A stretch of DNA of 64,000 nucleotides from NCBI GenBank assembly GCA_020002185.1, contig JAHLWY010000246.1, positions 1 to 64,000 of the forward strand, in the 5' to 3' direction. The notes beneath the pieces were generated by a model, which was not told the origin of the DNA, made no database searches, and worked only from the letters and a program-made list of their open reading frames with translations. Both the position numbers and the translations under genes were made by a program. Of the stretch, positions 61,501 through 64,000 are shown piece by piece (the first letter of the stretch is position 1; each line of letters starts with the position of its first letter). The DNA comes from Paraescarpia echinospica. Its lineage: Eukaryota; Annelida; Polychaeta; Sabellida; Siboglinidae.

Positions 61501-62017
61501 CTCGTGCCATATTTATAGAAGTTAATAGAAGTTACCACCTTCAATTGAAGCTCTGTACATATAATAAAAATAGTCCCGCGGGTTTAATATTTGTGACTGC
61601 GTTTTTTACACGTCACGACTACTGCAGCTCAGCCTCAGGCAAGATGACAATTCTAACTTCCAAGACAAACTTACAATATCATAAGTGACAATAATTAGTG
61701 TCATAAGAACGTCAAGTTGGGGTCAAGCCTAGACTATGCCTAGATCAAGCGATGACCTGCATCGATGGAAACAGCTGCGCTTTGACATATTATGGCAGAG
61801 CAGAGTCCACCAACACATCCCGTACATGTTCCCTGCTTCTCTCCGGAGTGAATGACAGCTCTTTCCAGGCTGCATTCCCAAACAAGGACCGATCTCCCTT
61901 TGTATCTAGCCTAGTGGCTGAATGAGCGACACGCACTTACCGTTTGGCAAACGCCGGCGCCATTAACACCATAGACGCCACGAGAGCGCGCAGGAGTAAC
62001 TTGCAAAACCCGGACAT
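4398..62017 (-). CDS. Alpha-2-macroglobulin-like protein, 5' part of gene (16 exons, 3' end off window)
   Basis: Secreted broad-range protease inhibitor or thioester-family immune protein, partial. Joining 16 exons (listed separately) gives 2,074 nt in one open frame with GT/AG at every junction, encoding a signal peptide and about 692 residues. Family landmarks appear in the expected order: FIQTDKPMYKPGQT (residues ~131-144, MG2 entry), EYVLPKFEV (~223-231, MG3), KPGLPYYGK (~357-365, MG4), VMSRGNIV (~497), FVLEIAVSPNMSPVSRVL (MG5/6 region) and VVDKSVHIM (~643). The cysteine-containing segment just before the expected bait region (YDLKADSLPRLPDNYC) resembles A2M more than CD109, so I favour an A2M-like member. 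Bait, thioester, CUB and receptor-binding parts lie left of the window, so C3, CD109 and insect-type TEP are not formally excluded. At least six N-glycosylation sequons are visible. Introns are very long and full of transposons and satellites. Confidence 0.93.
4492..5375. other. Intron 15: no gene; short (CA)n(TA)n at 4,650-4,680
   Basis: Only a dinucleotide microsatellite and a small CCCATCC-rich stretch (4,785-4,820) are visible. Confidence 0.7.
5376..5525 (-). CDS. A2M-like exon 15: MG6 first half
   Basis: A 150-nt exon, acceptor ATTGACAG|GTG, donor GCCAAG|GTACGA, phase 0 in and out. It encodes VELQFGKKEKMPGSKVSL, then SLCSISVVDKSVHIMGAA, matching the family (A/S)-x-x-S-(L/V)-C-x-(I/L)-x-x-V-D-K-S-V motif. 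Confidence 0.94.
5526..6179. other. Intron 14: no gene
   Basis: AT-rich intron. A 15-bp direct duplication GGGGTTGTTGATAAA occurs twice near 5,796-5,826. Nothing else was recognised. Confidence 0.7.
6180..6370 (-). CDS. A2M-like exon 14: MG5/MG6
   Basis: A 191-nt exon, acceptor GTCAACAG|AAA, donor AACAAG|GTAGAA, phase 1 in and phase 0 out. It encodes FVLEIAVSPNMSPVSRVL followed by VYYVREDGETVADNIKI and IKKCLQNK, matching the conserved S-P-x-x-x-V-L-V-Y-Y-V-R-x-D-G-E-x-V-A-D region of A2M proteins. Confidence 0.95.
7268..7734. mobile_element. Foldback (inverted-repeat) element, about 465 bp
   Basis: Two arms of about 115 bp are inverted copies: left TAAACTTACATTGGAACTGT onward and right ending ACAGCTTCAATGTAAGTTTA. 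Arms share TGTATTTGAAACTTGCAACG and the segment around ATGTCATGTGATGTGGC, with about 10% mismatches. No target duplication is clear. It lies in intron 13; the rest of 6,371-8,154 shows nothing beyond a (TTA)n run at 8,068-8,088. Confidence 0.75.
8155..8305 (-). CDS. A2M-like exon 13: MG5 with poly-glutamate tract
   Basis: A 151-nt exon, acceptor CCTTCAG|GTG, donor ACTG|GTACAG, phase 0 in and phase 1 out. It opens with VMSRGNIVAAGP, matching the family V-I-S-R-G-x-I-V motif, then contains nine consecutive glutamates (plus strand CTC/TTC run at 8,208-8,231) followed by G-R-V-E-V-V-E-E. The acidic run looks like expansion of a GAG repeat within a surface loop. Confidence 0.9.
8306..8500. other. 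Intron 12 segment next to the satellite array
   Basis: Contains AGTAAAACCTAGCGGTGTGG at about 8,372, and a stretch (8,480-8,510) that may be a decayed monomer. No gene. Confidence 0.4.
9600..20400. repeat. Homogenised core of the satellite: 12-monomer, 1,020-bp higher-order repeat
   Basis: Variant monomers recur at exact multiples of 1,020 bp. The monomer with CTCTAGAGCACTGAAGGTGC starts at 10,381, 11,401, 13,441, 14,461, 15,481 and 19,561. The CAGGTATCTAGCGCATTGAA variant recurs at 10,021, 13,081, 17,161 and 19,201. Copies of the same position look nearly identical while adjacent monomers differ clearly. One register slip of +85 bp occurs near 17.5 kb and is undone by an 11-monomer interval (18,626 to 19,561). 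Confidence 0.9.
23160..25030. repeat. Tandem duplication of an 11-monomer (935-bp) satellite block
   Basis: Sequence around 23,729-23,920 is repeated at 24,664-24,855, exactly 935 bp (11 x 85) later, with very few differences, inside the otherwise diverged right part of the array. Confidence 0.85.
31120..31181. other. 62-bp non-satellite insertion in one monomer
   Basis: A monomer is interrupted after AGCA (31,116-31,119) and resumes with AGCA (31,182-31,185), a 4-bp direct duplication. The insert contains the palindrome ACTCCTAAGGAGT (31,144-31,156). The source was not recognised. Confidence 0.6.
32334..32430 (-). mobile_element. SINE 3' fragment
   Basis: The reverse complement contains AGTTCACTCAACTGTAATAA and then GTAATTGCAGCATGGCTTAA, matching the 3' half of the SINE at 41.4 kb (AGTTCATTCAGTTGTGTGAA ... 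GTAATTGCAACATGGCTGAA). Confidence 0.55.
32611..32823 (-). CDS. A2M-like exon 12: MG4/MG5
   Basis: A 213-nt exon, acceptor with an uninterrupted T-run TTTTTTTTCAG|GCA, donor TTCCAG|GTAAGT, phase 0 in and out. It encodes 71 residues including KQWYSPSGSLLQV, the family Y-S-P-S-x-S-x-L-Q motif, and one NIS sequon. The downstream intron is 24.3 kb and nearly all satellite. Confidence 0.94.
33040..33370. other. AT-rich intron 11 sequence with (AAAT)n
   Basis: Long AT-rich tract with AAATAAATAAAT at about 33,345-33,365. No gene; the remainder of 32,824-33,680 is also featureless. Confidence 0.6.
33683..34389 (+). mobile_element. piggyBac-like transposon remnant flanked by TTAA
   Basis: A TTAA sits at both edges (33,679-33,682 and 34,390-34,393). 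The ends read CCATTTCAGGTCGGCTGCCC and, reverse-complemented, CCATTTTAGTTCTACGGCCC, imperfect terminal repeats starting CCNTTT as in piggyBac elements. Inside is a short acidic plus-strand ORF (34,016-34,309) rich in Asp (DIIDGFSDHDVDDAGDTG), which fits the acidic N-terminal region of piggyBac transposases but has no DDD catalytic core. It is a deleted, non-autonomous copy. Confidence 0.5.
34456..34635 (-). CDS. A2M-like exon 11: MG4
   Basis: A 180-nt exon, acceptor TTCTGCAG|TGT, donor ATCACC|GTGTGT, phase 0 in and out. It encodes CIATKPDGTPAPGELVTI, then KYNYTTDAMGQFYFKIPS, with the usual D-x-x-G-x-x-x-F pattern and one NYT sequon. A minisatellite begins within a few bases upstream of the acceptor. 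Confidence 0.93.
34638..34915. repeat. About 53-55-bp minisatellite, about 5 copies; diverged copies at 35,165-35,265
   Basis: Units contain CATAGAAACAAACATGCACC and AGTATCGCACAAAACAAGTA. The array starts immediately upstream of the exon 11 acceptor. Several frames remain open but no protein is recognisable. Confidence 0.85.
35290..35495 (-). mobile_element. tRNA-derived SINE-like repeat
   Basis: On the minus strand there is an A-box-like GCGGTAGTGTGTTGTTAAGA and a B-box-like GAGTTCAAAACCC (35,431-35,443) at tRNA-like spacing, followed by a unique body. Edges are approximate. Confidence 0.5.
35584..35696 (-). CDS. A2M-like exon 10: MG3/MG4 boundary
   Basis: A 113-nt exon, acceptor CTGGCAG|GTG, donor GGAAAG|GTTTGT, phase 1 in and phase 0 out. 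It ends with SPSYFKPGLPYYGK, the very conserved MG4 entry motif (F-K-P-G-L-P-Y/F-x-G/V-K). It contains one N-glycosylation sequon (NGT). Confidence 0.94.
35697..36296. other. Intron 9: unassigned 88-codon ORF on minus strand
   Basis: An ORF at 35,733-35,999 (starts MGSDDSAKHSLRSNAQ) is not A2M-like and has no motif I recognise. It may be a decayed transposon fragment or chance. Nothing else is visible in the intron. Confidence 0.25.
36297..36414 (-). CDS. A2M-like exon 9: MG3
   Basis: A 118-nt exon, acceptor TGTAG|ATT, donor ACAG|GTAGAG, phase 0 in and phase 1 out. It encodes INGCVKFNVNTPLLML and then a strand ending VDASVKEEATG. The Gly-Cys of INGC fits the family DGC position of MG3. A 4.7-kb intron containing a CR1-type LINE lies between it and exon 8. 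Confidence 0.91.
36415..37500. other. Intron 8 left part: no recognisable feature
   Basis: AT-rich sequence with scattered stops in all frames. No repeat family was recognised. Confidence 0.6.
37594..38690 (-). pseudogene. LINE reverse transcriptase domain, broken
   Basis: RT motifs are spread over several frames: DFQKAFDKVPHQRLL, VPQGSVLGP, FADDTKVF and RPHLEYCILAWRPY, then a C-terminal KKDRRTRGHEVTL segment. The FADD catalytic box is intact although the frame is not. Confidence 0.8.
38740..39886 (-). pseudogene. LINE endonuclease C-terminus and linker to RT, broken
   Basis: Two open segments (39,503-39,886 and 38,740-39,474) cover the end of the apurinic-like endonuclease (GDFNQGHIQW; GSSDHNKIHF) and the pre-RT region (IRAMKDNKSPGVDGIPPK). 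A frame break separates them. Confidence 0.8.
40401..40640 (-). pseudogene. LINE-encoded SGNH/esterase-like fragment
   Basis: The fragment contains SWGYFFGREDIYMRDGLHLS. The D-G-x-H-L-S block is the C-terminal catalytic Asp/His motif of SGNH hydrolases, which some CR1-clade LINEs carry upstream of the endonuclease. The N-terminal GDS block is missing or outside the preserved copy. Confidence 0.55.
41094..41199 (-). CDS. A2M-like exon 8: MG3
   Basis: A 106-nt exon, acceptor ATTTCAG|GTA, donor GATGAG|GTTTGT, phase 2 in and phase 0 out. It encodes the conserved YTYGKSVKGDVKIKICVV region followed by a second cysteine (RKRPC) and NIADE. Confidence 0.93.
41395..41610 (+). mobile_element. tRNA-derived SINE
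   Basis: An A-box-like AGTGGTGAGAGCATCG and a B-box GGTTTGAATCC (41,431-41,441) are followed by a body with AGTTCATTCAGTTGTGTGAA and GTAATTGCAACATGGCTGAA. Related bodies at 45.2 kb and 32.3 kb show it is a dispersed family. Confidence 0.65.
41775..41859 (-). CDS. A2M-like exon 7: start of MG3
   Basis: An 85-nt exon, acceptor GATTCAG|TGT, donor GCAAT|GTAAGT, phase 1 in and phase 2 out. It encodes VLPKFEVTVKPPSYVPVD and then a strand ending GEICA, the first MG3 strands. Its length equalling the satellite monomer elsewhere in the window is a coincidence; the sequences are unrelated. Confidence 0.94.
41860..42654. other. Intron 6: no gene
   Basis: No coding or recognised repeat sequence; a GGCCAGCTGGCC palindrome is at about 42,406-42,417. 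Confidence 0.6.
42655..42768 (-). CDS. A2M-like exon 6: MG2/MG3 boundary
   Basis: A 114-nt exon, acceptor TTTCAG|GTC, donor TATG|GTAGGC, phase 1 in and out. It encodes about 38 residues including FEFAISDDPIQGNWKI and ends with VKEY, which joins V-L-P-K-F-E-V of exon 7 to make the canonical EYVLPKFEV motif across the junction. Confidence 0.93.
42769..43182. other. Intron 5: no gene
   Basis: AT-rich, with nothing recognised. Confidence 0.6.
43183..43255 (-). CDS. A2M-like exon 5: MG2
   Basis: A 73-nt exon, acceptor TATACAG|ATC, donor AACG|GTAATG, phase 0 in and phase 1 out. It encodes ISGVWIENPSGSRLAQW and following residues. The pattern I-(D/E)-(N/D)-P-x-G-x-R-(L/I)-x-Q-W is characteristic of A2M MG2. 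Confidence 0.92.
43256..43820. other. Intron 4: contains a 29-bp palindromic stretch
   Basis: At 43,306-43,334 AAACTAGTTAA and TTAACTAGTTT form perfect 11-bp inverted arms around GTTACAG. Otherwise AT-rich with no gene. Confidence 0.6.
43821..43873 (-). CDS. A2M-like exon 4: MG2
   Basis: A 53-nt exon, acceptor GTTTTAG|TTC, donor GAA|GTAAGT, phase 1 in and phase 0 out. It encodes VLFRMLTVKSGLTPFLGE, continuing the MG2 strand right after the KPGQT motif of exon 3. Confidence 0.9.
43950..43974. repeat. (TA)n microsatellite
   Basis: Uninterrupted TA run in intron 3. Confidence 0.9.
44634..44700. repeat. (CA)n microsatellite
   Basis: About 60 bases of CA with one interruption, preceded by alternating CACG/CATG. 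Confidence 0.95.
44827..44923. repeat. (CA)n microsatellite abutting the exon 3 donor
   Basis: CA/CG-rich alternating run. On the gene's strand it reads as a GT-rich tract beginning at the donor GT itself. Confidence 0.95.
44924..45118 (-). CDS. A2M-like exon 3: end of MG1 and start of MG2
   Basis: Acceptor TGTTACAG|GGC, 195 nt, phase 1 in and out. It encodes residues ~80-145, ending in the hallmark FIQTDKPMYKPGQT. Two N-glycosylation sequons are present (DNIS and HNYT). The donor is unusual: CAG|GTGTGTGTTGTG runs directly into a (GT)n microsatellite on the sense strand. Confidence 0.94.
45220..45335 (-). mobile_element. SINE body fragment
   Basis: The reverse complement includes AGTTCACTCAGCTGTATGAA, TGAGTTCCTG and GTGGCTGAATGC, matching the SINE at 41.4 kb. 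Confidence 0.6.
45562..45569 (+). repeat. Left 8-bp target-site duplication CTTATGTC
   Basis: Directly precedes the terminal CAGACATGGGGTC and is identical to the octamer after the right terminus at 50,369-50,376. Confidence 0.85.
45590..45720. repeat. Left subterminal repeats of the hAT element
   Basis: Five ATGCAAAT octamers (45,599, 45,605, 45,629, 45,641, 45,667) are followed by AAAAGTATTTCAAATACTTT. The mirror version occurs at 50,200-50,355. Confidence 0.8.
46484..46516. repeat. (CTGT)n microsatellite
   Basis: Eight CTGT units, preceded by a short (TA)n. Confidence 0.95.
46560..50125. repeat. Dispersed module repeated about 8 times inside the hAT element
   Basis: Each copy approximates GCCCTTAGAATGATTCAATC, AAATACAGATTTCTTGTGTA, TAGTGGCACTACCCTAAGAT, then TATGCAAAATTAGAAAAAAA and GTTACTGAACGGTTTTTGAA. 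Copies start near 46,598, 47,432 (partial), 48,051, 48,194, 49,440, 49,692, 49,858 and 50,022. The last three are spaced about 165 bp apart. Confidence 0.8.
46985..47440 (+). pseudogene. LINE reverse transcriptase fragment inside the hAT element
   Basis: The open segment 47,065-47,355 contains CIDYKKAFDLVDWSSLW and VRQGEHLCPLLFVIYLNNF, the RT palm and the R-Q-G-x-x-L-x-P-L-L-F motif. After a frameshift YADDT is encoded at about 47,422. It differs in type from the CR1-like copies at 38 and 53 kb. The sequence then runs into the dispersed module GAATGATTCAACCAAATACA. No ORF1 or endonuclease is present. Confidence 0.75.
50100..50200. other. GGCGGACGGCGGACA segment and hairpin at end of last module
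   Basis: TAACGGCGGACGGCGGACAC is followed by AGTCCTTTAGACC-TTC-GGCCAAAGGACT, an imperfect hairpin, then A-rich sequence. It looks like the 3' end of a dispersed repeat family. Confidence 0.5.
50190..50360. repeat. Right subterminal repeats of the hAT element
   Basis: Contains AAGTATTTGATTTGTCAAAT, three ATGCAAAT (50,250, 50,286, 50,336) and one ATTTGCAT (50,346). It is inverted relative to the left end. Confidence 0.8.
50369..50376 (+). repeat. Right 8-bp target-site duplication CTTATGTC
   Basis: Identical to 45,562-45,569, directly after CCCCATGTCTG. Confidence 0.85.
50989..51240 (+). pseudogene. LINE PHD-finger region, frameshifted
   Basis: PCGVC, then VRCDSCGTWYHQDC, then after a frameshift WECVNC: the C-x2-C / C-x2-C / H-x2-C / C-x2-C pattern of a PHD finger. 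Some CR1-like LINEs carry such a finger before the endonuclease. Confidence 0.7.
51443..52246 (+). pseudogene. LINE endonuclease, internally deleted
   Basis: Starts MPIFMMNCQSVRGKKN and continues IGAYYRRPGK, GGDFNLPDIDWE, PTRTTDDTANILDF and GISDHDAI. The expected stretch with the catalytic Glu (E-T-W) between RGKKN and LWVK is missing, consistent with a deletion of roughly 60-70 codons. Confidence 0.8.
52471..54028 (+). pseudogene. LINE reverse transcriptase, broken, catalytic FADD changed to FAND
   Basis: Segments in three frames (52,471-52,776; 53,001-53,309; 53,522-54,028) carry the RT motifs in order. The metal-binding box reads FANDC (GCTAACGAC), replacing the first catalytic Asp with Asn. 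Confidence 0.85.
54241..54644. other. Intron 2 right end: no gene
   Basis: Nothing recognised between the LINE tail and exon 2. Confidence 0.6.
54645..54805 (-). CDS. A2M-like exon 2: start of MG1 domain
   Basis: Acceptor TTGTTGCAG|GGG, donor GCAG|GTATGG, 161 nt, phase 2 in and phase 1 out. It encodes residues ~26-80, beginning RGMIVTAPKQMQVGATEKV, the mature N-terminal beta strand typical of A2M/TEP proteins. It is separated from exon 1 by a 7.1-kb intron. Confidence 0.92.
54806..55830. other. Intron 1 left part: palindrome, no gene
   Basis: At 55,486-55,508 AACACACTAGT-A-ACTAGTGTGTT is a perfect 11-bp-arm palindrome. No coding sequence was recognised. Confidence 0.55.
55840..56010. repeat. 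Degenerate roughly 19-20-bp tandem repeat
   Basis: Repeated CACGATT(C/T)GCCC(C)TCTC-type units, e.g. CTCTCCATGATTTGCCC, about eight imperfect copies. Confidence 0.7.
56640..57470 (+). pseudogene. LINE endonuclease fragment, copy 1
   Basis: The open segments contain SIYRPPSSIRKS, VSVIVSDFYVHYGDD, GHVLDLVITRNTSD, TDHHVIQCDL, then RNYAAINNPEFVADL and INKHAPFTSRVIIIRP. This is the second half of an apurinic-like endonuclease and its C-terminal linker, split by frameshifts. The family differs from the LINEs at 38 and 52 kb. Confidence 0.75.
57471..58110. mobile_element. Insert between two LINE fragments, containing a 52-bp palindrome
   Basis: Between LINE copies lies about 640 bp with several (T)TTTGTTGTGTTG motifs and, at 57,928-57,979, inverted arms ACAACAAAAGTCTG...CAGACTTTTGTTGT around a CGATTTTAAAATCG-like centre. 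It is possibly a miniature transposon. No terminal repeat or target duplication was proven. Confidence 0.4.
58111..58400 (+). pseudogene. LINE fragment, copy 2 (same family as 56.6-57.5 kb)
   Basis: ATCGATGAACTGTCTCCTCA to CAGCCGTGTTATCATCATC repeats the sequence at 57,370-57,458 with about 10% changes and continues further downstream (SELSDAKRKLRRAERWWREM). Confidence 0.75.
58401..60100. other. Intron 1 middle part: no recognisable gene
   Basis: No coding similarity. Around 59,055-59,195 GAATTCC/GGAATC-rich motifs (ATTCCGATTCCAAAA; AGAATTGGAATCGG) form weak inverted repeats, and 59,640-59,760 is rich in GATTAC/GTAATC motifs. Both may be ends of miniature transposons but have no proven boundaries. 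Confidence 0.4.
60115..61010. repeat. About 62-bp minisatellite dense in CCAAT/ATTGG boxes
   Basis: About 11 units of roughly GCCAATGATGGTTTGTCATT, GGTTTGCCATCATTGGCTTG, CCATTGAAAAAAACATCATT, GGG, with degenerate continuation to about 61,010. Each unit contains about four CCAAT or ATTGG pentamers and the palindrome TCATTGGGCCAATGA. Confidence 0.92.
61011..61940. other. Intron 1 right part: no recognisable gene
   Basis: No repeat or coding signal recognised, apart from the exon 1 donor at its right edge. Confidence 0.6.
61941..62017 (-). CDS. A2M-like exon 1: start codon and signal peptide
   Basis: Begins at ATG with A at -3. It encodes residues 1-25: MSGFCK, then a hydrophobic core LLLRALVASMVLMAPAFA, then K, a typical secretion signal with likely cleavage after AFA. 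The donor is CG|GTAAGT, leaving phase 2 (the codon CG+G completes as Arg in exon 2). A TTGCAG lies 4 nt upstream of the ATG and could be an acceptor for a non-coding 5' exon, so the transcript start is uncertain. Confidence 0.88.
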
Positions 62018-62050
62018 TTTACTGCAAGTGGTGTTTACGTCTCCTGCGGC

Positions 62051-62066
62051 TATTTATCTCGCGAGT
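62051..62066 (-). promoter_or_regulatory. Possible core promoter: TCTCGCGAG-like motif and TATA-like box
   Basis: On the gene's strand the sequence reads ACTCGCGAGATAAATAG, about 35-50 nt upstream of the ATG. CTCGCGAGA matches nine of ten bases of the TCTCGCGAGA core promoter element known from animals, and ATAAATA could act as a TATA-like box. If used, the 5' UTR would be very short. Position and motif only; no transcript evidence. Confidence 0.35.
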
Positions 62067-62750
62067 TAATCGTAAGGTGTCTCAACGTCACCCCTACGAC
62101 CAACAATATAGTGCGTATTTGACGGACAGCACAAAAGTACGGTTCAAATCACACTTGTTCGAATGACATGACAAAAGTCAGTTTATCGCATTATTAAGTT
62201 TTTTCAAAGAAAACTTTAAATGAAAGGACTAGAACTCAACGGTAATGCTAATGACAGCTAATGGTGAATTGATACATTGGAAAGAAACCGGCTTCTCTTC
62301 CTAGTTCTCCGAACTTTGTATCCTGAAATTTGAGCTTAACTCGAGACAGAACTGCCGCGCTGTACTAGTTGGTATTTCGTGTTCAAACAGGAATACGTAG
62401 AACTATGACGCATGTTTCTCTCGTCTTCGTCTGTGTCTAAATATTTGAGTGAGCGTATCAATTCATGCAGAGTGCTGACCCATCGGCTACCAAGACTATA
62501 GTTTTATTCCACAGTTCCACCTTCTTCCCGCCACGAAAACTCCGATTGCTAGCTGATGTCCACAGAAAGTACGACTCGTTCCAGAACATATTCCGCCATC
62601 TGTCGGAAGTTTTGAATTAACCATTAAACCATCGTAAAACAGTATAGCCGACAGAGAACAGCACGTTGCGTTTAGGACTTAAAATGTTATTTGTTACCTA
62701 CGGGACCAATATATCTTTGTTCCAAATGTCTAATATCTGCTGTATTCATA

Positions 62751-63165
62751 TATGGGGTAAGACCACATTAAGGATTCGTCCGCCATTACCGACCGAAAGA
62801 GTGCCCTTGAAAATACCGTTTTGGTGTCATGTGTGAATTTTTTTCGAGCACTTTGGCATGGCACATGTCAGTCCAGTGAATATTGAATGTACTACTACAT
62901 TAGATCTTTCACGAGGTAGCAATAAACATACGCTAGTCGCTCGCGTATTCGCAGAGTGGCTATTTTACAGAACGCACCAATATTTCAAAATCCGTCACCA
63001 GATTGGGGCGAAATTGAGGGGTGTCAGGTTTGGGTGGATTTTTCTGAAAACTGAGGTATGAGAATTTTACGATTTTCAAGAAAATTGTTCGTCAAATTTA
63101 GCAGGAAATGAAGGAAACGTTATAATGGCCGCCTATGTAACATTTAAATGTGGTCTTACCCCATA
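62751..63165. mobile_element. Miniature inverted-repeat transposable element, 415 bp, TA-flanked
   Basis: The left end TATGGGGTAAGACCACATTA and the right end TAAATGTGGTCTTACCCCATA are inverted copies of about 21 bp with one extra base. A TA dinucleotide flanks each side (62,749-62,750 and 63,166-63,167), consistent with a Tc1/mariner-type target. It sits about 730 bp upstream of the A2M-like start codon. Confidence 0.75.
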
Positions 63166-63389
63166 TAGGGGCCTACAATATATTTTAGTTAAACGCCTCG
63201 AGTCGACTAAACGTTTACCTGGTATCTGACTCTGGGACGAACTGTGAGCCCCATTGAAAGGTCTGTAAATATATTAATTAATGCATTCTTACGTGCAGAC
63301 GTAAAATTTATATATACTTATATCACGGCAGTTATCTGACAATGTATCACCACTTTTATAGATTTGCGTTAGTATTGTATTAAATATCA

Positions 63390-63540
63390 TGCACGCATGC
63401 ACACATGTACTCTCGCATACACGCATGCGCGCACGCACGCACACGCGCACATACACACGCGCGCACACATGCACTCGCACGCACGCACGCATACACGCAT
63501 TCCCACAGACAACACACACACACACACCCCGCGCGCGCTT
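63390..63540. repeat. Alternating purine-pyrimidine tract (CA/CG/TG)
   Basis: About 150 bases almost wholly alternating, such as GCATGCGCGCACGCACGCAC and CACACACACCCCGCGCGCGC. Confidence 0.9.
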
Positions 63541-64000
63541 GTAAGATTATAATTAACTGTCAATTAAAAAACGAACACAACTGGGCTTGTTTGACATATT
63601 TTAGTCGGCCAGTATATTTTCACAAACGCCTGTCTGTGTTAAGATCAGCCAGACGCGAAGTGACAGTGACAGTGACACCGTCGTCCAGTGGTGACACATT
63701 CACAATACAAAACACAACCACGTTATTTGTCAGCCATATCGTCTGATAGATTGCGCCTGCAAATTCGATGTGAAGTGGTATTTCAGAAGCGAAATGATAA
63801 CTACCGTATTCTATGTTCTATCTAGGCCTCTATACAAAATGACGAAACCAAAACAAAATACAATAAACACACATATGCACTCCACGCACACGCACCCCAA
63901 AACGCGCGCTCACATATACTCGTTGTTTGTTTGTTTGTTAAATTAAAGGTCGGAGAGGATGTTCGACGTAAGCATTATTGCGTCAGCGTCTACTTCATTT
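63541..64000. other. Upstream flank: no recognisable gene
   Basis: Only short ORFs. A triple (AGTGAC) at about 63,660-63,678 and a (TTTG)n run at 63,924-63,938 are the only repeats seen. Confidence 0.6.

Noticed and set aside
63405..63746. His/Ala/Arg-rich ORF upstream of the gene
   Set aside because: Produced by the alternating CA/CG tract.

Overview
This is a eukaryotic (animal) window that is rich in introns and repeats. It carries one recognisable protein-coding gene, on the minus strand: the 5' part of an alpha-2-macroglobulin-like gene (thioester-containing protein superfamily). I could assemble 16 coding exons by eye, from the signal peptide at 62,017 down to an exon ending at 4,398. 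Every junction has AG/GT and keeps the frame, giving 691 complete codons (2,074 nt). The product runs from the signal peptide through the N-terminal macroglobulin (MG) domains to the stretch just before the expected bait region. The bait region, the thioester domain and the C terminus lie beyond the left edge. CR1-type LINEs, tRNA-derived SINEs and many micro- and minisatellites suggest a marine invertebrate, possibly a mollusc; that taxonomic guess is weak.

Layout from left to right. 1-4.4 kb is intron 16: a 39-bp minisatellite, then a 3.5-kb region bounded by near-identical inverted arms, the right arm abutting the exon 16 splice donor. 4.4-8.3 kb holds exons 16 to 13 and a foldback element. 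8.5-32.3 kb is intron 12, almost entirely an 85-bp satellite (about 280 monomers) with a 12-monomer, 1,020-bp higher-order repeat. 32.6-45.1 kb holds exons 12 to 3 with a piggyBac-like remnant, SINEs and a degraded CR1-type LINE (37.5-40.8 kb). 45.57-50.37 kb is a 4.8-kb hAT-type transposon with a perfect 8-bp target duplication and no visible transposase. 50.4-54.2 kb is a second dead CR1-type LINE. 54.6 kb is exon 2. 55-61.9 kb is intron 1, with LINE fragments and a minisatellite dense in CCAAT boxes. 62.0 kb holds the start codon, signal peptide exon and a possible core promoter. 62.75-63.17 kb is a TA-flanked miniature inverted-repeat element, followed by a CA/CG-rich tract.

About 57.6 kb of genomic DNA carries only 2.07 kb of coding sequence, and much of the rest is identifiable repeat. 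No tRNA, rRNA, CRISPR array or prokaryotic gene was seen. The most unusual structures are the homogenised higher-order satellite inside an immune-type gene, the hAT element with octamer-rich ends, and the inverted-repeat element whose end coincides with a splice donor.
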